From Vespa crabro (Eukaryota; Arthropoda; Insecta; Hymenoptera; Vespidae), in assembly GCF_910589235.1 (NCBI RefSeq), contig NC_060960.1, positions 11,096,119-11,160,118 of the forward strand: a DNA stretch of 64,000 nucleotides. Reading direction: 5' to 3'. Shown piece by piece: positions 1 through 12,909 of the stretch. The notes beneath the pieces were generated by a model. The model was given only the letters and a program-made list of their open reading frames with translations. It did no database searches and had not been told where the DNA came from. The position numbers and the translations under genes are program-made. Every line of letters begins with the position of its first letter. Position 1 is the first letter of the stretch.

Positions 1-1914
1 TCCTACGATACCTTACGGAGATTTCGAAATGAAATATGGTCCATGTCGTAAGAACAAATTGAACCGATCGAATTCAGGATTTTTCAAACGGAACTTTCCT
101 TGAATACCCAAAGAAACAATCTCGTATACTCTAGATATCTATTTAGATGTAAAATTTTCGGATGAGAACCGACAAGGAAAGATAACGAGATAAGCTTCTT
201 TCTGCGTAATAAAAAGGATCGACGAGAGGATTTAATTCGATGATGATATAATTACGCATCATCTTCCTGAAAATGCAAACGTGCAAGTGGCGCGATCAAA
301 CGGCAAAGAGAGCAACTTTTTAGATCGCAATAGCGAAGCCGAACGAAGGCGTGCCATCTAGAGACCTACCGAACGAATCTTAAGAAAATATTGATCGGAC
401 GAACGGCGCCGATAAACGATTAATCTTCGATCAATCAAAATATAATTATATGCGATCTATTAAAGCAGCAGAAGCAGCAGCATGCTCGATACGATGAACA
501 AATTTTACTTGTTCGAGATAGGAGCCCCTAGAAAGCGCAATAATCTGCGTGCTTGATTGATCGTTCGAGCATATCCTTCCAAAATTACGAATCTTTCTTC
601 TCTTTGCTCTTGCTTTGGCTTTTGAGAAAGCACGAAAGACAGCGTTGCTTTTATAGACAATGAAAAAGTGAAAAAAAAATTGACCAACTTACAATGAAAA
701 CGGCCATGATGTTTCCAGCTTCTGCGACGGACGTTTTTCGTGTTTCGCAGCATGACGACTTTCAATTCCATGGCAACTACACGAAAAAGTAATCAATTAA
801 TAATGTATTTATTCATCATCTTCTCTTATCATTCACACCGATCAACAAAGCACGATCAAATTACTTACTTCCGTAAAACGATCGTTGCGTAGTCTAACAT
901 TCGATCGTAAGAAATTACTATTCGACGTTAATCATCTTGAAACGTTAATCGCAAAAAACGATACATCATTGAAGTCTATTCAAATTAATCGTTAAATTCG
1001 TGTTAACGCGCGATTATAACCTGCAAAGATTATAGGCCCTTAAGAGGGGTAAACGCTGACTACCTGTTCTATGAACGGTCAGATTTTATCACATAAATCT
1101 TAGTATTAACACATTATATGCAAACGTTTCACCATTTTCTACGACTAGTATCGTACCCGTCCTTGAGTAACGAATGATTTGCAGAAAAGTTTCAACGATC
1201 TAGCAAGTAAGTAGAATGGTAGCGCTATTATAAGGGTAACTATACATGGAAAATGATATTACTGCGCCAACTGACGAATCCTGGCTCGTCTCGATGGAAG
1301 GCCCTATTTCCGCGTATAACGAATTACAATCAAGAAATATAACATTTGAAACGATCATTGATGAATATTATAGAAGAATGATATTGAAAAAAAGACGAGA
1401 AAAAAAAAACTGAACTTCTTGCATATTTTCTAATTCTGAAAAAATACGGATAGGAAAAAGTGGGGTGTACCGCGAGTTTGTCCTTCGAAAAATCTTACGA
1501 AAAAATTTCGTCTAGTTCCCGGTGTGGCCCTCTCGTTGATTCCCGTGCCTTCTATCAATCATAATATCCTTGAAAACTCGATTCGAGCCTCCTCCGCCTC
1601 CCCAAAATCAATAGTCCAACACCGACCTTGTTGCCTCGAACGCGTCACGATCTCGAACGGGGTATTTTTGAAAATACGATTGGAGAAAAATAAGAAGGAT
1701 TTGCTCGTAAAAGGGATAGAGTTCGCCAATCGTGGGGAACGTATACGCATCCCTTATGAGATATGCCATTAAATTTTCGACGAATTCGAATCGATCGAGT
1801 CGTGCAAGGGGATCCTTTGATCGTTACATCTCGATGATTGGATCGAAAGCAGCAGGTAAGATAAAAATGCATCATAGCGTGTAGGATGGATTAGAAAGGG
1901 ATAGACGGATGAAC

Positions 1915-1917
<3 letters not shown>

Positions 1918-1950
<33 letters not shown>
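1918..1950. repeat. (GA)n microsatellite
   Basis: An uninterrupted GA dinucleotide run of about 33 bases, with purines on the plus strand. It produces an artificial Ser-Leu open frame on the minus strand. Confidence 0.95.
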
Positions 1951-1953
<3 letters not shown>

Positions 1954-2403
1954 GAGACAGAGGAAGTATAAGGGTGGGATTGGGCAAGCGCCGCGCGACC
2001 AGACGCGCAGAGTCTCCGCGCGATCACAATCAACGACGCTGGTACATGACCGAAGCAAACCTGGTCGATATGAACGTTCCTCTGACCTACAGAACGTAAC
2101 GTCTAGGTGTCTCTCTCAACGATCAAACGCACACGCACGCACGCGCGCCTTACTGCCAATATACACTATCGCAACAACATAGACAGATAATATGCATATA
2201 AACATAGGTGCATGCACATCGTATAGGGATTTGCATAGGCAGCCCCGCGTAAAGCCGTGAATCACAGATATTCGTTCGATCGAGATACGTGCGAGATTCG
2301 AAGTGCTTCATTGTCTGGCGCGAAGGGTGCTTGACCTTCCTCAACATATGGAGCACGATCGGTATACCAATACGATGATCCTCATTGCCTTGTGGTTCCT
2401 CCT

Positions 2404-2470
2404 CCTCCGTCGTCGTCATTGTCGTCATCGTCGTCGTTGTCGTCGTCATCGTCTTCGTCGTCCTCGTCGC
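2404..2470. repeat. Degenerate (CGT)n trinucleotide tract
   Basis: Imperfect CGT/CGC/CTC trinucleotides over about 67 bases. It yields artificial Arg-rich frames on plus and Thr/Met-rich frames on minus, with no other sign of coding. Confidence 0.85.
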
Positions 2471-2580
2471 CGCCAGCAGCCATATTAAAAACCCGCTTAC
2501 AATACGAATCACCTAGATATTAAGCGGTCTTTTGTGTCCGAGGTGTCCTCTTTCTCTCTCTTTCTTTCTCTTTAGATATA

Positions 2581-2607
2581 TACGTGTGTGTGTATATATA
2601 CATATAT

Positions 2608-2654
<47 letters not shown>

Positions 2655-2668
2655 TATACATATATAAT
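2581..2668. repeat. Compound (TG)n/(TA)n microsatellite
   Basis: A compound TG, TA and CA dinucleotide array with a long (TA)n core. It is preceded by a CT-rich stretch. Confidence 0.95.
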
Positions 2669-3393
2669 CTTTCTCGCTCGCTCTTAAATTCAGCTTCTTC
2701 TTGATATACGCGTCGCCGCAGGACGTACCTACGTATTCATGGGACTACTTTCCCTTTGCAACACACACGATCTATCTATACTCCCTCTCCCTCCTCCCCC
2801 CCTTTCCTCTTTCTCCCCCGTGTTACCCAAATCGACTGCTCTCAGCCCGTTCCGCGAGGTCGAGCGCCCTTTCGAAATTTGCCGATGGCCAAAGACGGCC
2901 TCGAGGACGTAGTGACTTGCTTGGCCTCGAATCCTAGATCCTTATCGAGTAGCCGAAAGCCGAGGAAAAGACAGTCCTATCGAACGACGACGACAACAAT
3001 GACGACGGTTATTCTCTCTTTATCTATCTCTATCTCTCCTCTCTCTCGCTCTCTTTCTTTCCACCCTATCTACGTAAGAACACATATCGCCGATTCATTT
3101 GCGATTTGCCGTTACCTTGTACCAGACATCGATCAAACAGCAAAAGCTAATCGCTAAGATGATAAAGGCTTTCTTTCTCCTCTCTATCTATCCATCTCTT
3201 TCCTTAGGGTACGGAAGGAAGAGCTTTCCTTTCCTCCATTCTTTTCTTTTCCTTTTTCGAGTCTATTAAAGACACGAGAATCGAGCTACCTTTTCTCTAC
3301 CGTCGTTCTATATTCTAGATCGCCAGTCCTATAAAAAGATATTTCCTTTCGTCTACTCAATCTACCAATCCCAAATAGAATATATTGTTATAT

Positions 3394-3429
<36 letters not shown>
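3394..3429. repeat. (TG)n(TA)n microsatellite
   Basis: A TG run that passes into TA, about 36 bases in total. Confidence 0.95.
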
Positions 3430-3780
3430 GTGTACCTATATCTATGGAATATATTATCTACAAGTTTGTTCGTTTAATTCTTTTTATAAATTAATCGAAT
3501 TTTTTTATTTATTGTTATGTACCTGTTACACACGAGTCTACTCGCACATTTTATATCTATAGGTAAGCTAAAAGCTTACGACCTTCGTTCTTTAGTTCGC
3601 TTACGTCATTGAGTTGCCGTCCTAATGGCGATGTTTGTCCGACCGTGATCACTGACCGATATGCCAGTCCGCTTAAAGCTCTATCAGTTAGACTTAAAGC
3701 GTCTAATACTCGATTTTTACTTTTTTGTTAGAAAGAAGGAAAAAAAACAGAAGAGTCAGCCGAAAGAAAGTTTTGTATGT

Positions 3781-3823
3781 ATATGTATATATAAGATATA
3801 TATATATATATATATATATATAA
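3781..3823. repeat. (TA)n microsatellite
   Basis: A TA run interrupted by a single AAGA-like break. Apparent Ile-Tyr frames across it are artefacts. Confidence 0.95.
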
Positions 3824-4593
3824 GATTTTAAGTGCAAAGATATCTTCTACTGCATACGCTCGTTGGACTTTGACAGACAAGGTGAAGATTAAAGGAAGAG
3901 AAAGCTCTCGCTGTTCCTCACTTTTTTTCCCTCTTTCCAGGAAAGCGCACTGGTTGTCGCTCATTGTAGCGTGCCAGACTTCCATTGTATTTTTCTACGA
4001 CGGCTGGTATAGCCGCCTTTGAAATATTTTCGAACGCTTCCAGTGAAAGAGTTAAAAAGGCGCGATAGAAAATTAGGAAACACTTTGCAAAAAAATTATT
4101 TCTTTTCTCTCTCTTTCTTCATTCATTGATCTCGACTACTTTCCTCCCTTTGAAAGACTTTATATCAATGGCAATTTGTGAATTTTCTTTATCCGATTAA
4201 TAAATGCGGCATTAATCGTATTGAAAAAAAAAAAATTGTTTATCTCTTCTAAACGCACAGATCTTTAAATCAATTAATAACAAAAAAAAAAATTAAAATT
4301 AATTATATTTATAAAAAATATATAAATCCGAGCTTGCAAATGAAAATGTAAATTTCAAACTGGTTTAACTCGACTACGTTTCGTCGAATCACCCAGTATA
4401 TAGATATTCATATATAAGGGCAACTCGAGCGTCGAGAGCTTCTACACGCAACTGAAAAAGAGAAACCCGTGAGGCCGTCTGCATGGTCGAACGAGCGTAC
4501 AGGGAAACGATTTAACGTTCTTACGATGACGTCGTTGCATAGAGAAATAATTTTTTCTATGATTTATATCTAATGATTTATACATCTGCGTGC

Positions 4594-4594
<1 letters not shown>

Positions 4595-4675
<81 letters not shown>
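4595..4675. repeat. Long (TA)n microsatellite
   Basis: About 80 bases of TA with two TG interruptions near the left end. It creates Tyr-Ile repeats in frames on both strands, which I do not regard as coding. Confidence 0.97.
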
Positions 4676-4677
<2 letters not shown>

Positions 4678-6186
4678 TTGACATCGTTTTATGAGAATGA
4701 AAATGATTTGAAAAGAAGAATAATGACGTATGACCTAGAAAGAGGAAAAGTAGATCTAAGAAGAAACGAAAGATAAAAGAATCCAATTAACGACATGTTA
4801 CGAATGATCCTACTCCCTCGACTGATTCTACTTTCTTTTCTTATTTGTTCTATCGCGATTCCGTCCTTTTTTCTCTCCATCTTTTTCCTTTTTTGTTCTA
4901 TATAGCACTATTTATAAAACTTTTACGAGTTACCGCAGATATCTTTGTAAGTAGTATTGACATATTACAAAGAGGGTTAATCGTCATTAGCGAACGATAG
5001 ACAGCAAAAAGAGCTGTCCTTACGTTCATCCTCGAGAATGAAGTAGTACGCGCCAGACGGAATATGCCGCCTCGGGCCGAGGTATCTTCTCTCACTTTCT
5101 CTCCCTCTGTATGAAAAGAAACACTTAGCGAGTCTTACCGTGCATATATGTACGTTTCCGCGTAAACGAAGGCTCGACGAGTACTCTGGAGTGCACTGAA
5201 ACTACAAAACGAACGAATCTATTGTCTCGGTTGATGCTCGACTTCTTCTCACCGCCCCACACTCTTGCTCTCATCCTTTTTCATCTTTTTTCTTTTTTTC
5301 TTTTCTCTCTTTTTCTTTTTTTTTCCTTTTTTTTAATGCACGCGATGTATAACGATATAACGATATCGTTATCGTTACACGACGATAAGCCATTATTTTC
5401 CACGATAGCAAGATACGCTTACTATTTACAAAGAAATAATTTCGTCTTTACCGATCATATCTTAGGTCTTTGAAATTTCACCTATTAGTACAAAATTCTT
5501 TTTCGCTTTCTCTTTCCCTTGTTAATTCGTCACTGCATTGATTTAAATGTTCACCTCAAGATATCTCCTTATCACGCCAACAAAAAGATAAAGAAAAGAA
5601 AGATTTAGAAATTAAGTACGAAAGAGGAGGAGTAAAAAGCAAAACGACTACGTCAACAAATTTATGCCATGTGAAACTTACCTTAATAGCTTTTATTTTT
5701 ATTTTTCTTTTTTTTTTCTTTTTTTTTTTTTTGTTGTTTTTAATGCCTTAGCGAAAACGTGATTAGACAAATAAAAAGATATAATGTACGTAATTTTGTA
5801 GCAATAATGAAAGTCAATTGTCGAGACATGCAATATGAGAAAACGATCGTAATGAATAGAGTGCGCATCCTACAATATTTAATTCTAATAGTTCGATGCA
5901 CTATTTGGTGCGATGAAAGATATATAGAAGAAATGGTGAAGAATGGAAAAAAGACACAAGGTGAAAGACAAACGTAATGAAACATGCAAGGCAAAAATCG
6001 TGTTACGAGGGCGATTTTCTGGATAATTACTTGTAAAGAAATATGGATAAAGGGGAGGAATAATAAATGAAGAATGGATGCTTTCTTTAATTAACACGCA
6101 CAGGTAATGCCTTGACGAAAGAATATGTATAAATAAGATAAGAGGGAGCAGAATAAGAATAAGAATAAGTAATAGTAAATAGTAAT

Positions 6187-6214
6187 GATAATATAATAGT
6201 AATAGTGGTGGTGA

Positions 6215-6246
<32 letters not shown>

Positions 6247-6350
6247 ACAGTAGCAGTAGCAGTAGTAGTAGTTAGTGGTAGTAATAGAAGAAAGAGTAGT
6301 AGTAGAAGAGTAGAAGAAGAAGAAGAAGAAGAAGAAGAAGAAGAAGAAGG
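6187..6350. repeat. Compound trinucleotide repeat (GTG/TAG/CAG then AAG)
   Basis: GTG, TAG and CAG trinucleotides pass into an (AAG)n run of about 36 bases at the right end. The minus-strand frame across it is a Thr/Ser/Leu artefact. Confidence 0.93.
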
Positions 6351-6709
6351 AAAAGAAATTTCGAGCACAAAGAACGAATGAAGGTGAAAAAATAAGAATA
6401 AGAGTTAATGTACCCTATTGCTCATAGTCTGCGATGGTGATCACCCGGAAGTCCCGACAATAGGCCAATTCCTACCAACACAATAATACAACAATCAGTG
6501 ACTTTTTTAATAGAATACTCGCAATGCTATATCCTATTAATAACACAATGTTAAAAAGTAGCATCGTCGATGAACGCAAAGGACCCGATTGTTTATTTCA
6601 TATAATCATTTTTCTTAGACTTATAGATACCTACGTAATTCGGCTCGAATCGCGTAAACGCAAATACTGATTGACGTAAGTCATAGGTACGTGGATTTTA
6701 CCATGTGGG

Positions 6710-6934
6710 TTAAAACGTAATATTAGAGATTCTAGAGTCCTCGAGGGCTGCGAGATGCGAACCTCGACAGAGATTGCTGAGATATGAACCGCTGCCATTC
6801 TCTAGCACTTCTTCTGTTACCCCTTCACCCACAGGCTCCTCCCCGCTATCCGTACCACTCGTACACCCCCCTAGGATGACTCCCACCATTTTTATGCCCA
6901 CTCGAAAAACGCCTTCAACCGCCTATTTACGAGA
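6710..6934 (-). other. Possible unrecognised coding block, minus strand
   Basis: A 75-codon open frame free of low-complexity sequence, bounded by a stop at the right (TAG in frame) and one at the left. It has an acidic, Gly/Ser-rich composition (for example SGTDSGEEPVGEGVTEEV). A CTAG acceptor-like site sits at its upstream part and a GTTCGC donor-like site in the middle. The plus strand is also open here with a Pro/Ser/Thr-rich frame, so strand is uncertain. I recognise no family. It may be an exon, an old insertion or chance. Confidence 0.2.
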
Positions 6935-7866
6935 CACGAACAAGCTACGGCCAAAAAAATCTAGGTCGCCGATTTTAATCGACTCGAAAAAGGACCATTC
7001 AGCCAACGTTGAAATTTAATCAATCTCTTCCTAGAAATTCTTACGCTATAATAAACTATTCTTTTTCGAGCAACTATACACGACTGTCTCTACATATGTA
7101 ACTATGTGCGTTAAATATTTATATATTTAAATATTTATAACATGCGCGCGCGTTATCATGGAAAATAAGTGTACAACTCAAATATAATTCGACGTTGAAC
7201 TTGTGCCAAACGATATGATGGCACTTGCAGGAAATGACATATGAAAATGTTGTTAATACACTCGAAACACATTAACGAGTAGTTTAATAACGCATATAGT
7301 AAACACCAAGCGCATATCACGTTCTCTCTCTCTCCCTCTCCCTCTCACTCACTCTCTCCTTTTTTCTACTTGAGATTCATTAAAATCTCGTATTTACCTT
7401 TTTATTTATATTATTTCATTTCTCTCTCAAAGTCGTTCATTAATATGATCAGTAGAACATACGACTGGATAACATTGGATTAATAACCGCATAAAATTAG
7501 TTATCTCGAATAAAGTGGCATATTCAGGAATAAAAAAAAAAATAAAACGATATTATTATCGTCAGAACATGCTTTATGAAAGAACGAATACGATGTCATT
7601 ACGAGTGTCGATTAGTTTTCCAATAGGAAAGGACGATTAATGCAATTATATCTGAAAGAGAAGGTTATACGTTGCAGTTTGTTACGTCCACATGCGTAAA
7701 AATGATTGAGATGAATTAACGCAGTAGAAAAGTTGAAAACTTTGGGAATAGGATAGAGGGAGAGAGAGATGGGGGAGATTGTAAAAAGCGAAAAATAATA
7801 AACAAGATATAAGTAAATAAAAATAATGAGTAAAATAAAAAGGGACGAAGAATAAAGATAGAAAAG

Positions 7867-7870
7867 AGGA

Positions 7871-7896
<26 letters not shown>
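7867..7896. repeat. (GA)n microsatellite
   Basis: A GA run of about 30 bases in a purine-rich plus-strand stretch. Confidence 0.95.
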
Positions 7897-7902
<6 letters not shown>

Positions 7903-9568
7903 CGAGAAGTACAATATGGGTCAGTTATTGATTGCTCCCTGATCGACTCTCCGTAATGCCTACCATTCATCTCTAACGTTTCTATCCATGTTGTCTTAGA
8001 TATTAACGATACACAAGTAGCGCTTGATGGTCCAGCTCATTGAGCGTGTCTTCCAACGCTATGAAAAATGACGATGCTAATTTGAAAAATATTTCGAAAC
8101 TTCTCGAAAATACGAAAGCAGGACGCAAGACTTTATTATAATATGCGAGAAAGAACGAAACGCATATTAACATCGCATAATGCGATATCAGCCTATTTGC
8201 GTTGACCCTTATCACGTTAAATCACCGTTATTATGGCCAAGTAGGAACAACTCGTGCGACGAGAGTATTAACGAAGTAAATTAAGGAAGAAAAATTCTTA
8301 AACTAAGTATGTTTTGAATACGAAATACAAATGAAACGTGACCATCGTTAAGAATGTATTAAGCTGCGCGCTGCGTCCCTCGAATGCAGCCATCGTTAGG
8401 ACGAATGCAGTTTCGTTATAAACTCTCCTACTTAATGAACTACTGTCAATCTTAGGCTAGTTTTCCCAACAACAAGTATCATTTTTTAAAGAAGGCTAAT
8501 GAGGAAACGTTTTCAATCGATAAAATCGATAAACTTTCGATCTTGGCGATCTTCACAATTGATATACAACGAAGTAGAAAAGTTTGCGCCTCATTTTACT
8601 CCGAAACGTTCGATCTACTTGAACAAAGCAGGTCGTTCATTCAACAAAGCAGCAGCAATGACAGCTCAATGGCTGCAAAATGTGGGCTAACCCTGAGGGT
8701 ACGATTTTATTGGAGCGACGATAAAAGGTAGTTCTATGAAGGAAATGACGACAATTTCAAAGAGAACAAAGAATAAAAATACGTGTTTGTATAAAGCCGA
8801 AGAAGTCAAGCGTGTCAATGACTAGGTCGGTGTCGAATCATCGGCCGATTTGAAGAATTCTTCTCTGGCTTCCATAAGCGCTCTCTTAATCGTCGTTGAA
8901 TCGTTTCCTTATTAATTATAACATCGTAGTAATTATTATCGTTTAATACCTAAAACCCTTCTAAGAGAGCGTCCAAAGGTTAAAAAAAGAATAAACGAAC
9001 TATATTCTTATAATCCTTCACGGGACTGAGCCGGGAGGGAAGCGAAACTAAGCTTTTTCAAAAACGATTCCTTCGATATTTATTAATTCGAAAGAAATAT
9101 ATCCTATGCAGCTGTCGTGTCTTCGTTTCGTTCGAATTTAATCTCTCGAGTCGTCCCCAGGCACCTCGCTGCACTGCCAAGTATTATCAAAGAACACGCA
9201 CGAATTTCATATAGCGCGCTTCCTAATAATCCTTACGATTTATTAGCTCGGCATTATAGTAAAAGCAATTTAACGTCGAAGAGATCCGTTCTATTAGATA
9301 AAACATTAATGGCTCTTTCCTAATGACCGTTCGTTCGCGCTATGTAGCTACGCTGAGATGAACGTAAAAGAATACTAAACGTAACTACGTAAACGTCACG
9401 TGCTTCTCATCATGCGCAACGACGAACGCATCTATTTAATCGAGATATGGTATTGTCGTCGCTCGGGAAAATCATAGAACCGAAGAAAGAATAGAATAGA
9501 TGTCGATTAAAGGAATCTAAAGAGAGGTAGGTAGATAAATTAGCTCGGATAAGATCGGTTTACTTACG

Positions 9569-10103
9569 GATGAGAGACACGCCTTTGAAGGCTTCTGAGG
9601 GACATGGCTCTGTTCTTATTGCGGGCCGTTCCTCCGAAGGAAGCTTGGAAGATGGTCCCGCTTCCAACGTCGGTTCCGGCGTCGGATCCGGCGTCGATTC
9701 TGGCGTCGGGTCCAGCGTCGGTACCAGGATCGGTTCCAGGATCGGTTCCAGGATCGAGTCTAGGAGCGGCGGCGACGTCAACGCCAGCGTTACCGTTCGG
9801 CGTGACGCGGCGCGAGGCAGCCGAGCCGGGAGAGGCTGCGAGTTGGTCTCCCGTCGGTGCCACGGCCACCGCCGCCGCCGACGCGAAGCCCCCCGAGGTC
9901 GCCAGAACGGTGCTGCTGGTAGTGGTGCTGCTGGTGGTGCTGCTCCTGACGGTGGTACGCCGGAATGGGCCCGACGTACCCGACAATCGCCGTGCTAATC
10001 TGCGGGCGAGCCGACGGGCCAGGCGCGCCCCTGCACCACCGACACCCACGCTGACGGTATTTCTGTCCCACCCCCCGTGTCCAGGGGGTGGTACAAGTAC
10101 CAC
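9569..10103 (-). CDS. Candidate minus-strand exon with tetrapeptide repeats, unidentified gene
   Basis: A GC-rich block open on the minus strand without a stop from about 10103 to 9569. It ends at a consensus donor: the last exon base is 9568 or 9569, followed by GTAAGT. The longest frame reads Ala/Ser/Thr-rich sequence, then eight Asp-Xaa-Gly-Xaa tetrapeptides, then a basic tail (SLQRRVSHP) up to the donor. Variation among the repeats is often synonymous in this frame (GAT/GAC, GGA/GGT). A second minus frame (with His/Gln-rich YHRQEQHHQQHHYQQH) is also open and stops at 9790. High GC opens all frames, so the choice is uncertain. A CCCGCAG acceptor-like site exists near 10005. I do not recognise the protein. 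Confidence 0.3.
9660..9755. repeat. 12-bp minisatellite, eight copies
   Basis: Eight consecutive 12-base units. On plus they follow the pattern GG(T/A)(A/T)CC(A/G)G(G/C)(A/G)TC, with the rightmost units identical and the leftmost more diverged. Read on minus, each unit encodes a tetrapeptide such as DPGT, DAGS or DAGT. Confidence 0.9.
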
Positions 10104-10260
10104 GGTTTACCCGTTCAAAAGCTTCCTCTTTCTTCCCTATCTCCTTTGTCGCTAGTTTGCCACCAGGCTCTCCCGAACGCTCCGAGACTCTCTTATCTTC
10201 CGTCCTACACGACGAATTATCCAGCCTCCTTGGCTCTTCTTTATTCTCCCTTACTCCCTC

Positions 10261-10315
10261 TCTATTTATCTATTTATCTATCTATCTATCGGTCTATCTA
10301 TCTATCTATCTCTAT
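10261..10315. repeat. (TCTA)n/(TTTA)n tetranucleotide repeat
   Basis: TCTA tetranucleotides with TTTA and TCGG variants over about 55 bases. Confidence 0.93.
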
Positions 10316-11218
10316 CAATTATCCGTCCTTCCTCGCTTATCGCATTTCCTTTTGCTACAAACGACGATCGAAATTTCGTCTTCGGCTCGACGACAACGAT
10401 TTGCTAGTCGCCTGCGATGCGTAAGAATTTTCAAGAAAACTCAGACAAACAGAGAGATTATTCCCAATTTTCAATCTAAACGGCTTGTAAACGTACCTGC
10501 GCGTATGCGTATCGGGGCCATCGATGGATTAAAATAAAAGAACGATTAGCCCAAGTACGATCAGCCCCTCGTGCCCGTTCAAGGGAACGCGATTTCCATA
10601 TTCTCGTTCTTGATCGTATCACGAACCGTAAGAATTTTCTTTGCGTGTCGCGTCAAATCGACTTCTTCCACGAATTTCTGCGCGGTCTTGCGAGATTCTT
10701 CCTTCGAAATAACCATCGCGCTACCTTGCTCCATTTCCCTTCGAGCCCACGTGTCTTCCTCTTCCTTCCCCTTCTCCTTCTCCTTTTCCACCTTCACTAA
10801 TAGTAATAGCTTAGTATCACAATGAACGATTTTCCTACGCTTAGCCTTAAGATTATAAAATCACAGTCGCAAATTGATACGGATCCTGTCGTCCGAGTCC
10901 TCCCTCCCTTTCGCGCGAGTACTTCTTCTTCGCGCGTCGTCGCGAGGACGGCGATAGTTCTCTAACCGCTTCCTATCGCTCTCGTCGTCTTTCCTGACGC
11001 GCATGAATTTCTTCAGGCTCTATCCGTAATAATGAAATCCGGATGATCGAGAAAAAATGTCGTTCGCACACCGTTGCTCCCTACGGGACGGATTGCGTCT
11101 GCTCATCGATATCGATACTCGCCGCCTTTCCGATCTTTCACCGGCTTCACTCGGCTCAGCTCGGCTCGGCTCGCGCCACGAGGCTCTCGTGCTCTTTGTT
11201 CGACCGAATGACTGCTAC

Positions 11219-11435
11219 CATCACCGGCACAACCACTACTACCACTACCACCACCACCACCACCACCACCACCTTCTTTACTACCACTACCACCACCGCC
11301 GTCGCTGCCGCCACCACCACCTCCACCACCACCACCAGCACCGTCACCACCGCCACCACCGCCCTCGCCCTCGCCCACGCCGCCACCACCACCGTCTCCT
11401 CCGTCTCCACCTCCACCACCACCACCACCTCCAGC
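11219..11435. repeat. (CCA)n/(CCG)n trinucleotide tract
   Basis: More than 200 bases of CAC/CCA/CCG-type trinucleotides. They give poly-Thr, poly-His and poly-Gly/Val frames, depending on strand and phase. No flanking conserved sequence suggests a real protein. Confidence 0.93.
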
Positions 11436-11961
11436 ACTACCCTCCGTCGACTCGGCGAATCAGCACGCGATATCTCGCGAAAATCAAAGAACTCTCGATC
11501 TATTTGAATCCTCGCGATTCTTCCCGCGCTTTATCGCATTCGCCGAAATCATTGGATCCTGCGTAATTGCACGGCTATATCTTCTACGAAAGAAACGAGA
11601 GACGAGCGATGCCATTTTCTTTTGCCCCCTTATCTTTTTTTCTTTTTTATCCTCTTCCCCTTCTTTTTCTTCCTCTATTGCTACTTTGCACTATTATATG
11701 ACGATAGTATCTAATTGTAAGTCCTATGCGATTAATTTCATTCCTTCGTCTCGAATGTGCTTCTTCGTTCCATGATCGTACATTCGTCCTGCTCCATTTT
11801 CGATGCGCTCTTCCGTCGAGGAAACGACGATTACAAAACGAACGATTTTGAGTCTTTAAAAGGCGGATACAGATCTTTGAGACGTTGGGTGGCGCGTATC
11901 GATCGAGAATCATCAACCAACATATCCTTCCATGCCCCTTCTCCCTCGCTCATACTCTCTT

Positions 11962-11967
<6 letters not shown>

Positions 11968-12030
<63 letters not shown>
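11968..12030. repeat. (CT)n microsatellite
   Basis: A CT run of about 60 bases, one of the longest in the window. Confidence 0.97.
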
Positions 12031-12032
<2 letters not shown>

Positions 12033-12742
12033 CCCACCCTCTCTTTCTCCTTAGAAAACTCCACAAGATAAGAGAAGATGTCGCTCGAGCGCCTACCGGA
12101 ACTCAAAATTATACTTCCTCTTTACTTCTTTCTCTTTCTCTCCTTTCAATTCTTTCGCACGTATCCTGTCCGGTTTCCTTTTTTTCCAACTTTTATCTCT
12201 TCTCCTTTTTAGTTTCCTCTTTCCCCTTCCAACTCAAACGACGTATTCCTTCTTAGATATATCGGTCAAGTCTGATTTGCTTTAATCGGATCATTCTTCT
12301 TTTGCTGCAATTACATTTCCTGATTTTATTATATAAATATATTAAAAATAACAATTAATAAATTTAATATTTTTCACGTTCTCTCGTTCCTTTCCTTTCT
12401 CTCTTACCATCGAATTACGCCCTAACGAAGATACAGAATGACGATTCGATTGATTCTAATTATCGAGCACACCCTAAATCTCAATATTCCACTCTTACCT
12501 CCTTGAGCAAAACGATGGAACGTTGTGCTTTTTTAAAGGTAACAGTGTCGACGGGAGAAAATCATTCATTTATCACTGCAATAACGCGACACAGCGAATC
12601 GAATCACGGAAAATTATGGTTCAAGTTACCGATCGTCAATATTTTCGGATTGATGTCTTCGAAACACGTTTCATTCACGATTATATTCGTTCGTTCTACC
12701 TCGCCTCTTTTTATTTATTTATCTCCTATCCCCTATCTCCTC

Positions 12743-12747
<5 letters not shown>

Positions 12748-12789
<42 letters not shown>
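12748..12789. repeat. (CT)n microsatellite
   Basis: A CT run of about 40 bases. Confidence 0.96.
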
Positions 12790-12791
<2 letters not shown>

Positions 12792-12872
12792 CCACCTCGC
12801 TCTGCGCATTTCACTCACTTGGCCCTCTCACTAGTACTCGTTTCGCCAAAGAAGCTACTTTCGCACCCTCTC

Positions 12873-12909
12873 ATCCATCCATCCAACCATCCATCCATCC
12901 ATCCATCTA
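12873..12909. repeat. (CATC)n tetranucleotide repeat
   Basis: CATC units with one AACC interruption. Confidence 0.93.

Larger units (their letters stand above)
1..9568. other. Left flank without a recognisable gene
   Basis: I see no ORF here with family-like composition or a chain of exons. The stretch is GC-richer than the central part of the window and is broken up by microsatellites, listed separately. Short open frames on both strands are mostly by-products of (CT)n, (TA)n and trinucleotide tracts. It could be a long intron or upstream region of a large gene, since hymenopteran developmental genes have this texture, but nothing here proves it. A slightly richer open block at 6710-6934 is described on its own. 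Confidence 0.5.

Noticed and set aside
505..771. 88-codon minus frame
   Set aside because: It has plausible composition but no recognisable motif, no clear splice context and no neighbour support. It is too short to claim as a gene.
4442..4786. 114-codon minus frame with Tyr-Ile repeats
   Set aside because: It is built around the (TA)n microsatellite, with no complex sequence resembling a protein family.
11043..11566. Open frames of 150-169 codons on plus and about 90 on minus
   Set aside because: They are poly-Thr, poly-His, poly-Gly and poly-Val read-outs of the CCA/CCG trinucleotide tract, with no conserved flank.
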